Shown piece after piece: positions 29,926 through 39,846 of a DNA stretch of 64,000 bases; the first letter of the stretch is position 1; each line of letters starts with the position of its first letter. Position numbers and translations under genes: made by a program. The stretch spans positions 49,853,001-49,917,000 of the forward strand of contig OX344765.1 of NCBI GenBank assembly GCA_947034895.1, read 5' to 3'. This stretch comes from Rhytidiadelphus loreus (lineage: Eukaryota; Streptophyta; Bryopsida; Hypnales; Hylocomiaceae). Under the pieces are notes generated by a model, which did not search any database, had not been told where the DNA came from, and worked only from the letters and a program-made list of their open reading frames with translations.

Positions 29926-32419
29926 AATGAACTAGTTAATGGGGCATTCCCCCCCCCCTTCTTTTGGCTAAGTGGTTCGATTATGGGCCCGAATGGTACC
30001 CAAAGGGCTATAATTACCCTAGTGAACTAGCCAAAGCGGGACTTGACAATGATCGTGGACCTATAAGACGTAATTTTGGACACTAAACCTTGGTTTGTCT
30101 CCAACACGTTTTGGAGACTAAACTTTGGCACTGACTAGACGGTAAGTCCAAAGCTCCGCCCTTGATTTGGATTTAACACCAAATCTAGGACTTAGCACTA
30201 TTTTGGAGGTTCAAAGCTTCGCCGTCTGACACTCTTTTAACACACCATCTAGGACTTGAGAGTTGAGACTACTAGGAAAGGTAGAGTTTTGTTTTCCGAA
30301 GGTAACTACCCCACTCTTTTCCAAATACGGACACAAGGACTCGACTCAAATGCAAAGGTAATAGACTTGGTTAGTAACGAAATACGGAAAGAGACGTGGT
30401 TAGTAAAGGAAGGTTAGTGCAACATAAATAATACAACATGAACTGGAAGCCCCCCAAAGCGGCATCGCCAAGGTACGGTGGAGGGTGGTTCCAGGATTAG
30501 TACAAGACACGGACGAAGGACACTCAACCCAACTTTGGACGGTAAGAAAACTTAAAAAAGAAACCACACAAGAGTTACAAGACAAGAAAGAAGGGCCCCC
30601 TACGGACCTTCAACACTAAAATTGCAACAACAAAGAGGAGCAAAGTGCTCCAAAAACATTGTAGGGAGTTTTGGCCAAAAATTGCCAAAACCAAGAGAGG
30701 TTGGACCCACAGACCCAAAACAAGTATTGGGGGTGTTTTGGGAGAGAGAAGGGCCCCCTTTTATAGGTTTCCAAGGTCCCACTCCCCCCCTCGACGAGTA
30801 ACCTCATCCATCCGGATTTTCATCCAAATTTGAGATTTTCACCTAATTTTGGGTTTTACGTTGGTCCTATCTTCTAACTTTTGGATTTTAGCTCGGAATT
30901 GCAAATGGATTGCGCCAATGGCTTCAAAATGCCATTTTTAGTCTAAAGGATCCCCTATCCCCTATCTATCACAAAAACCCATCGGAAACTAGTGCCAACT
31001 AGGGTCAATTAAAAGGGTAAAAAACTAACTTTTGGGGTTTACCTCTTTTGGCTTGGGTAACTAGCTAGGGTTGTTGGGGAGGCTCTAGGGAGTAAGAAAA
31101 GACTCCTTGATGTCTTTGTTCCGACTTCGTACGCTCTCGGGACGCCAGTCAACCCTGCAAAGATCCTGCCGTAATTATTAATTGGGGGAATGTTGTTAAT
31201 TTCGGCTGCCTCCCGCTATCGGAACACCATGAAATTTGTCGCGGTGCATTATTAACATAAAAGATGCTAGTCTAATTTTTAGTGAGATTTTACTGCGGCC
31301 TGGGTATTTTCTATGAATTTCCCATCGTGGCCTTTGGTGGTTGACTGCTCGGAAAAAGATCCTTTGGAGATCAGAAAAAACCAAGACTTTTGGGGGAACC
31401 TCTCATGGAGTCCCCCAAGCCACGTGCCAAGTCTTGGGCTATTCTGGCACACAGTCGGTGGCAAGGCGAAAACTGACTTCATTTAAATTATTGGCAGTCA
31501 GGGAATCTTTTACACGTGAGGGAATCTTGGCGAATGGATTTCGCCGTGGATACCCCAACATGTCTAGATCCAAGAACACTACCTGGCGGCCGTGGATTCC
31601 TCCATGCGGCCTGTCTGGGACAAGTAACACCTGCAAGCTAACAATTGGATCCCTAACGTTTCGTCGATGAAATGGAGAAACTAGAACCTATCTTTGGAGA
31701 TTTATGTGGGGATCTTCCTAACTCTCCTAAGACCAATTTAGCCTATCATGGTCACATGCACTAGGTTTGGACTATTATGGGTAAGTTCCTAGTAGCCCTA
31801 GTGTTTCCCACTATTTACGAGTTCTAACCTATATACAAGTGGGTTTTGTGGGTAATCTATGGATAAAAGACTATTTATGACCAAACGCTATACTGGTATA
31901 TGACATACCTATTTTGGTTCTACACTCTTTTTTGGGCTTTTTGTAGTATTTTATGCCTTAATTTGTAATAAACTAAAAAAAAGAAAACAATGAGTCCCAA
32001 GTGACGAATTTGGGGCTCACACCGGGCGTTAGTCATTATGGCCTCCATGTTTCCAGGAAAAACATCCAATATAGTTACACCGAAATAATCCTCACCAAGC
32101 ACTTTATCTTGAAAATGATTGTCTAGACTCCAACAAATTATTCGGCCTACTGCCTCAATAGCGCCCTCAGAGTTTCAAAGATGAACCTTGAGCCGCACCC
32201 AGTCATCATGTGGAGCTAATGAGGAAAAATCCATAGGTGGATGTCCATGTGTTTCTTAAACTTCATCTACTCTCTAAAGCATTGTTCGGTTAAGAGCATC
32301 CAACATCAATGTAAGCCATTTTGGGGATGGCGTCACTGGGATATTTTCCACTCTAGGGACAATGAAATGCAGCCAAACCAAAATCAAAACACTCCACTCC
32401 AATGGAATGTTTAGCCCTA

Positions 32420-33560
32420 AAGTTTCAAGGCCATCTTTTTCATAAAACACTCAAAACTACCATTTCTATTGCAAAGAGCAAAAGCTTTGATATTTGTTTT
32501 TTTTTGCATATCTAATCAAAGGATCTTGTGCTAGCATTACAAAAAAATGAACCCTCCAAAGGTTGCTAGTGATTCATTTTCAGCAATTGCACAGTGTAAG
32601 TATAGAAATAAAAAATAATAATATTTTTTTGAAAAAATTTAAAATTAAAAAAGTCCCCAATCTGATGTGACACTACTAGTTCCACGTTAGACTAGCAAAA
32701 AAAATTCCATAATTGCACTATAAATCGTTGCAGGGGTACAAAATTGGCAGCCTTTTCGTGGGTTCAGATTTTTTAGAATGACTAGTAGTAGAATGTATGG
32801 AAGAAATTTCATAAACTTTGAATGCATAGATAGAAAGATAATTGTGAAAAAAACAAGTTTTTTGTACCTTGGATGACTAGATTACTAAACTTTGAGTCTT
32901 CTTTATTTAAAATTTTTTGTACTACTAATTTTGAATTTCTAATGTTTTATGTTGAAAAATTGAGTTGTTACTTGTTAGTCTACCAAAAAAATTCAACCAA
33001 AAAATATCTTGATTTTCATTCTTAAAAAATTGTTGAGTAGAATAGGGTACAAGATTGAATAGAAATCTAAATCACTAATTGCTCTATGAGAGAATTGAAA
33101 TGTTCACACTAATCACAATAGCGAGATTTTTCTATCAAGCAAATTGAACCTTGTGGAACTTCTTCCTTTGAAAATTATGAAAATCAAGTTAAAAAATGAA
33201 TCTAATCCGTTATTTTTTTGCAAAAAAGAAGCTCCATAACTTTCACATCACCAATCCAAATGGAATGAATCAAATCTTTCTAAGTAGAAAAAAATATAAT
33301 CTAACAAATATATTTTAAAAAAATTTAATTTGAAATTTTTCTTTGTTTCTTTGACTTGGTGAAATATTTTTTGGACAAAGACTAGCATAATTTTCTTTTG
33401 GGGGCAACTTTGTAACAAACTGATAATATATAGAATGTTTTTCTATCTTCAAGAGAAGTTTCAAACAACAATGTCAAAAATTGAGATCACAAGAACTTGC
33501 TAGAACCATTTAGTGTTCCCTATTCCCTAACTAACCACTTGGACCTTAAGGAATTAAAAG
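32420..33560. repeat. Dispersed AT-rich element, second copy
   Basis: Similar along its length to 5022-5948 (shared GCATATCTAA / GGATCTTGTG, and TCCAAATGGAATGA against TCAAAATGGAATGATTC) and ending ACTTGGACCTTAAGGAATTAA, like the GGTCCTTTAGGGATTAA end of the other copy. More decayed. No coding capacity. Confidence 0.5.
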
Positions 33561-33900
33561 GTTTTGTGAGCATTTTATCCCCACCTTTAGGATAAACCAA
33601 GCACAACCGGGTCCTAAGGATGCTTAAATGTCATCCACTTGTGCCTTCCAAGCAATGGACAACTTTTTCTTGTTCTATTTTCTAAAATCCCTAAGTACAA
33701 CCTCTAACCAAAGAAATCTCCAAAAGTTAGTAGTCCGGGCTGAGTTTTGGCCAATGGAACCAAAATTTTGTCCTCGTAAAATAATCTAATCAAGTCAAAA
33801 TTTTAACTACACTAATTAGTTGTAGATCATTTAATGCACTTTCCAAAATGCTTAAACACGTTCTAAACAGACACTCCTACTCGAAGTTGTCAATGAACGT
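33561..33900 (-). repeat. LTR fragment related to 28140-28700
   Basis: CACAACCGGGTCCTAAGGAT, then TCATCCACTTGTGCCTTCC and AAGCAATGGA, match the words at 28190-28270 (CACAACCAGGTTCTAG, CCATTGTGCCTTTCAAGC, AATGGA). It is a truncated further copy of the same end of the large LTR family. Confidence 0.55.
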
Positions 33901-34144
33901 TATATTCAAAATTTTGGGAGTTTGGGACCTTCCCAAAATAATATTGCTGATTTTGATACCAATACAAATGGATTTTCAGGAAATAATTTGTGTAGATAAC
34001 TAATAGAATTACTAGTTTTTTAAGTGCACTTTCCATTAAAATGAGAGTGAAGTGACATACAAAGTCCTTCATGAACATGACTTAGATTTGCGAGTGACTA
34101 ATGTTTTCATTAAAATACATAAGATCAAGCAATATAGAACACCA

Positions 34145-34340
34145 AGTCATGAGCTCTGTGGTTGGTTGTAAGGGGTTGTTTATCTCATTCAGACGGTCCG
34201 GGTTCGATTCGCGTTGAACTCGTATGAGCGGTTGAGAGACATGCATGACTAGGTACTGCTAGTGAATTATACAGGCAGGAATGTTGTAACAACCAACTGG
34301 ACCCCTATCCAGAATGTGACAAGTGCTTAATACAATTAAC
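34145..34340 (+). mobile_element. Probable tRNA-derived SINE
   Basis: GAGCTCTGTGGTTGGTTG (34151-34168) resembles a polymerase III A box, and GGTTCGATTC (34201-34210) is a near-perfect B box at a plausible distance. The region does not fold as a clean tRNA and is followed by unrelated sequence ending in A-rich ACAAAAACAAAG, as in plant SINEs. Exact ends and a target duplication were not found. Confidence 0.5.
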
Positions 34341-34691
34341 AAAAACAAAGTGGTTATAACCACTAACCATTTTTTTCAATGGTCTCACACTTTCAATTTA
34401 ACTAGTCATAGATATTTATAACATAAATGCTATGTAAAATAAAATAAAAGGATGGAAAAAAAAGACATTAAACCGAGAAATACATTAAAATTGAAATTGA
34501 ATAGTCTTATTTATATAAACAAGACATATATTCTAAAACATACAAGCAACACCAAACTATAAATCAAACCCAACAAAATTCAAACCTATGCCATCTATTG
34601 CAATATACAAATTCCATCCATTACACACAATATAAGGATGTTAAATACAAAACAAAACATGCCACATATACACATATGTGGATATCGCTTT
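34341..34691. other. AT-rich spacer 3' of the DUF7869-type gene
   Basis: About 350 bases with A-rich runs and no recognised feature. It would contain the 3' end of the neighbouring minus-strand gene and, if that gene is a transposon, its terminal repeat, which I could not identify. Confidence 0.4.
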
Positions 34692-37543
34692 TCAATTATA
34701 CGAAGTCAAGCTTTCGTTGATGACTTCAATTTGTATAGCAGGGATCTTGATCATACACTCCACAGTGTCTTTCTGAATCCTCGACTTCCACGTTGTCATA
34801 AGAGCATCCGTGTGCTGCCAAACCGGAAGTTTGGTTTCATCAACCCTCCAACGTAAACCTCTTTCGCTGTCCCATCCGGTGTAGAAATCTTGAACAATCT
34901 GATTCCTTGATGTTGGATGGAAGTATTGAATAAGGATACAATTTGGATTCTCTCAGTTGGAGTTTGGATCAGATAATGCCCTTGCAATCCAAACTGGGTG
35001 AGAGTCACCATCTGCAGGCTGAACTGCAACAAAATAGCCTTTGAATAAATCTCGAGCCACTCGAAAAGATGGATTTGGGCGACCACTCAATGGCCCGATG
35101 TACGGGTCATCTTCTCCAAACTCATTACGATCCTCACCGTCATCGTCTAATTCATCTACTCGACTTGCTTAAACACGTGAAGTTGGCCAAAAACCGTCCA
35201 AAAAATGAAAGGTAGGTAACGGTTCCATCAATGCTACCTTCACGCCATGCCAATAGTTCACCAAATGTTCGTAACGTCTTTGATAATCCCCAATGACGTC
35301 TGCATTGCATAAATTTTCCCAATACTTTACAAACCCCAATACACCTTTGACAATGTCTTCCAAGCCTTTCATAGGCTTAAGCGGAACAGGCAATGGTGAA
35401 CCGCGTGGCCACAAATTTTGCCCTTCAACATCTTCTTTCCACAACTTAATGCCTCTTCCTCCTTCTCCTAACCCATCAGCATCAATGCAAAAAAGTTTGT
35501 ACTTCATGACAGGGCACCCCGTTGAATCTAGGTAGAACTTCAATTGATGTGGCCTTGTGTGCCCAACAAGAATGTCATCACCATCTACAAACGACCCTGC
35601 TATAAAACCTTTGAAATTGGGTACTTCTTCAATAAGGTGAGGGATAGTGGGGACGGAATCCACATCCATGAAGGACTTCATTAGCGCTAGTACTGTTGGG
35701 AAGTTATCTTTCTTCAAATCCATGCTCCATCTTCCAAATAACGCATCAATGTCATCGTGCGTATGACCCACGATCATGAAGTTCACATAAACTTCCCGGA
35801 AGATCTTGTTTGCTACAAGAAGAGACCAAAAACAGAAAACATATCTATTCTTATTGTCTCCTGTGGCATTGTCCATTTATACATTTAAAATGGGTGGTAG
35901 TCGCGTGGCTGGAGCTAAGGTATTTGGCAACGGTGGTAACGACGCATGGCACATGTCTGCACGCTCTAGCATAGCCTTAAACAAATTAGTGGACTTTGAA
36001 TTTGTGAACAACTCCCTAGAAGACGACTTCGGTGCTAACTCTAAATCTCGTAACAACTTTGCCATTGAACCAATGGTATAGTTGGAGTCATGCAAGAAGG
36101 CATCCAAGCCATATTGCGCATAGCGCACATCCGCATGACCATGCGCAATCATGCCGGTCACAGATACATGTAGCTTCATGAGGCCATCAAGTTCTTTACT
36201 CTTGTGAGAAAAGACCGGACAAGCGGTTTTTGCATGATCCATCTTATCGTGTATGATGGTAAGACACTCATGTGGAGAGTTGAACGACAAGTCTCGGTTT
36301 ATGTAATACACATCCCTGTGTGCTTGAGCGACGGTGAGATGCTTATTCAACCTCCTTGACCACTTCATAGCCGTTTGGGAGCCATTGATAGCACCCTTGA
36401 TGAGCTCATTATATTTGTCACAAGTAGCACACCGAGCAAAATTATCCCCTGGTTTCTTCACATCAAACTCTGAAAACTTTGTGGACCTTATCTTGCTCAA
36501 GGTTGAAGTTGAAATCTCCTTCAAACCAAAAGCCGCACTGGTTTCATTGAGTTTCTATAACTAGTCCTTCCATAGGAATGATGCCGGAAGAATCTTCGAC
36601 ACAACCTTCTCACCTGCCTTCAAAGTTCAGGTACGATGAGGCATGTGATTAGCCTCCTTGTCTAGGATGCACTTCAAGGAAGCCGTTGCTTGTTGAGTAT
36701 GTTTTCTAGGCTTCAACAATCCAGTATTGCCGTGATTCCTTGCTTCGCGATCATCCTTCATGTATTTCAAGTATCGATAGAATGTAGACTCAACAACCCC
36801 CGCAATATGCATCCATGCGCATAAACACACATTTATCTCTTCAATTGTCACCATCTTCCTTCGCCGTGAACCTTCATGAATTTGTCTATGCACATCAGTT
36901 TTCATGAAAGCTTTGTGCTTGAAAGTTGAATTTCAATACATGCGTTCTCGGAAAGCTCTAATTTTCTCCCTAGGAAACGGCTGGACACAATTTTTGTTGC
37001 AACACACTTTGCTGGACACCAAGTTAATTGACTCCTGCGATAGGAGCTCTTTTGCTTTGACACCAGTCTTCCGAGGCAAGTTTCTAACGGCACTAGCATA
37101 TGATCTTGTAGATGATGCAGAGGGCGGGTTTAGAAGAGATGCTTGCAGACGGTTGAAATTGTCTCTAGTTTCATGGTTGTGAAGACTTGCCCCACGATAA
37201 TGAACCAATTCAATTGGCCAAGCTACCAACGAGTAAAACAGTTCCTCAGGAAGGTCCACCTCATAATGAGACTTTGAAATATGCACTAATACATGAGTAT
37301 CACTGAGAGGACCAGTGGCACCAAGAACAAGATTAGAGCTCACGCTATGGCAGGTACCTTCACAACAAGTAAGCCTTCAGCATTATACAGCTTAACACAC
37401 TTCTTATTCCACATCTGACGCGGAATCCCTTCACACTCAGGAATTTGAACATTTATCTCTTGAATCATTTGTATCTCATCGTCCGACAAGTCCATGTCAA
37501 TATCTGGGTTCGCAAGAGGATCCATGGAACCTGTACAATACAA
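34692..37543 (-). pseudogene. DUF7869-type transposase-like gene, broken
   Basis: Minus-strand coding readable from MDPLANPDIDMDLSDDEIQM (about 37525) to a final TGA at 34692-34694. In order: an acidic start; a Cys cluster and basic motif CCNKNCVQPFPREKIRAF (~36990-36940); a helix-rich segment GVVESTFYRYLKYMKDD (~36800-36750); a possible zinc site FARCATCDKY (~36440); IHDKMDHAKTACPVF (~36230); MDNATGDNKNRYVFCF (35876-35829); VGHTHDDIDALFGRWSM (~35770-35720); and a C-terminal GYFVAVQPADGDSHPVWIAR and FYTGWDSERGLRW block (~35060-34850). The Asp-containing motifs and the MDN...DNKNRY / GHTHDDID signature are, as I recall, typical of DUF7869 proteins, which look like RNase-H-fold transposases. 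That role is inferred. In-frame stops interrupt it, for example at 35877-35879, 35169-35171, 34953-34955 and three between 36525 and 36620, plus a frame change near 37343. It is a relic. Confidence 0.7.
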
Positions 37544-37654
37544 TCAACAAATGAAGTTCTTTGGCTAATGAATAACATAATCCATAAACGTCACATTAGT
37601 TATGCTAAAATTGTTCTTCAATGCCACAATTAAATGAAGGACAGAAGAGGTACA

Positions 37655-38110
37655 AATGCATTTTAGCGCGAGTCGCGCTAGAGTGTAGTTTATTCTGGAA
37701 GGACAAATATAGCTAAAGTGCAAATCGGAGATACTCCACTGAGAATATGTGCACATCCATGACACTAGCACTAAAGTGCATTCTTGTGATTCTTTGGAAA
37801 CCACATCCATACTATCGCGAATACTGTCAAAGTGAAATTACACATAGAGGTCGCATATGCTCATTAGCACTAAAGTGCAATCGAACGATACACATGGAGA
37901 AGACATACACTTTAGAGCGACTAGCGCTAAAGTGCAGTTGAACGATTCACAAAGAGGAGACATGCACTTTAGCGTGACTAGCGCTAAAGTGCAATCGAAC
38001 GATTCACAAAGAGGAGACATGCACTTTAGCACGACTAGCACTAAAGTGCAATCGAACGATTCACAAAGAGGAGACATGCACTTTGGCGCAAGTAGCGCTA
38101 AAGTGACATC
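37655..38110. repeat. 57-bp tandem array with internal palindromes
   Basis: GCGCTAAAGTGC or GCACTAAAGTGC begins at 37867, 37924, 37981, 38038 and 38095, exactly 57 bases apart. More decayed copies lie near 37676 and 37767. In each unit the word is preceded by its inverted copy GCACTTTAGC, with about seven bases between, so every unit contains a hairpin. Other unit words are TCGAACGATTCACAAAGAGG and AGACAT. The 57-base period gives open frames on both strands, which I treat as artefacts. The array starts about 110 bases upstream of the DUF7869-type gene. Confidence 0.88.
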
Positions 38111-38160
38111 TATTGGCTTTATATTAATTTGCTCAACAATCCCGTGTTTTGTGGAACTCA

Positions 38161-39834
38161 TTCATTTTCCAATAGTGAAATTACTATTTTTAGTAAGTCC
38201 AAAAATTAAGGCAATACTACCAGACAATATCATAAAATGGTCATTGGAATTTGTGTAACAACCTTACGTGATGAAAATCTACTGTATTGGCAAAGATGTG
38301 ACATGATATGCAGACTTCATAAGTGATTACGGACGCTAACAATTGCCCCTGTGAAGCTAATGAAATAAATTGACTTGACTTCTTCCAAGTTTGCGCTTCA
38401 TGTTTCAAAACTGATTCAAAAGGTACACGTACAATAACAACAACGAGATGCGATGAAGTACCTCCTGAAAGAGGAATGGGACACAAACTACTCGATGGAT
38501 CTGCATTCCCCACAAGAAACTCTTGAATTCTCCACAGAAACTAACAATGCAAGTACAAGACGCATACAACAAGAGCAACGCGCACAGAAATCGACTCGGT
38601 TGAAGAGAAAGGTGGAAGGAGATGACTGCATCTTGGTTGACGACGCACACTTGAATTCTTAGCGGGAAGAAAATTGTGCCGATCCATTCCATGATTTTGA
38701 AAACCCTCTATCTAATTTCAGAAACCCTGGGATTCCTGATTCCTTGCGTAGGTTTACACTATAAAGCACCAACTAATCCTAGAATAAACCACAGTCCCAA
38801 CGGATTTTATGGGGTGAAGTGCCTCTTGAGGATTCCCTATATTAATGCTTGTTGACTTTCATCCACTGACGTGTCTTCTTGCAATTCGAAAAGTGTCATG
38901 AACGCATGGCAGAATTTTAATTTTTAGCCGCATCCTATTTATTCGCCTATTACGTGCTTTTGAAATACTTAAATAGCATAGGTGAAATATTTTTGTTTAT
39001 ATTAAGAGGATTCTCGCTTTGTTGAAATGACATTCCGATCCTCTAGAAGTCCATTTTTTTTTCGATTTTATAGTGTCTACAATTAGGGAAAATCCTTTTT
39101 CTTTTATAGAGAAGGCATATTTTATGGTTCAAAATATGACTCTGAAAATTTATTTTTTATAGTACTGAAATTCCACTTTACTGTAGTGATATTTGAACTT
39201 TAGGTTTAGGGAAATTTAGGATCAGGGTTAGGGTTTAGAGTTTGGAGTACTAATAATGCATGGCATTATTAAAAATGAGGTCAAATTCATCACATTCTAA
39301 CAAAAACTGGGAGTGATGGTTCATTGTACTTCCAAGCTTCACGTGTAGGAAATAAAATTGCAAGCATGTGGAAGAGCAAATTTATGCATCCATTTCTAAA
39401 GTTTTTTTGGGGTGAAATCAATAAGATTATAATTTTTATTTTGTTGAGAAGTCAAATATAATGAGTGTGAAATAAATTGAGTGTAATTCTTTGTTGCACT
39501 TCAAAGGCACAAGTGTAGAACTTCTTCTTCAACATGACATGTGTTGTAGTTTAAAAATTTTAAAGCTCTAAACACAGGCAAAAAACTAATAAGATGAAAG
39601 TAACAAGTATGTAGAAGTTGCAAATACATTAAACTTGTAAATTGAGGAGAAACACTCATTCTTGTTATTTGTAGGCAACTTCCTACCCAAGAGAACTTGC
39701 ATCCTACTGTGAGCCCTCAAGTTGGCACTTGGAACTCTGAACTTATTTTTCGCGATTTTTAGTTAATTTTTGAGTGAAAAATAGGAAAAAATATATAAAA
39801 ATACAATTATTGTGGGTTTTGGTAGAAGTCCCTA
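38161..39834. other. Spacer, no supported gene
   Basis: Short overlapping frames at 38241-38692 on both strands show no domain. From 38700 the sequence is AT-rich with a TTAGGGTTTAGAG-like telomere-like word near 39222-39243. No repeat ends recognised. Confidence 0.4.
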
Positions 39835-39846
39835 CCAAAGGGGGGT

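Larger units (their letters stand above)
28140..32025 (-). repeat. Large LTR-like region, minus strand
   Basis: Related in inverted orientation to 39847-42535. Both contain TTTTTAGTGAGATTTTACTG, a GGTTGACTGGCG / GGTTGACCGGCG block, a TATA box and repeats of CGGAGCTTTG-type words. The likely start on the minus strand is TGTGAGCCCC near 32020. A TATAAAAG lies at 30758-30765 on the minus strand with a G-rich run just downstream. This copy is longer than the plus-strand one because of added repeats at 29400-29920. The minus-strand residues just upstream (DYFGVTILDVFPGN, about 32050-32100) may be the tail of an internal region, but I could not assign a family. Edges are approximate. Confidence 0.5.

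Noticed and set aside
34201..34210. A functional tRNA gene
   Set aside because: Only the B box is good. The acceptor stem and anticodon arm do not pair, so a SINE is the better reading.
37655..38110. CRISPR array
   Set aside because: Units are contiguous 57-bp repeats without unique spacers, and the genome is eukaryotic.
37838..38258. Open frames of 107 and 133 codons across the 57-bp array
   Set aside because: The period is a multiple of three, so every frame without a stop in one unit stays open. Both strands are open at once.
39222..39243. Interstitial telomere tract
   Set aside because: Only two or three degenerate TTAGGGTTTAG-type units, within what is expected by chance or from old telo-box motifs.
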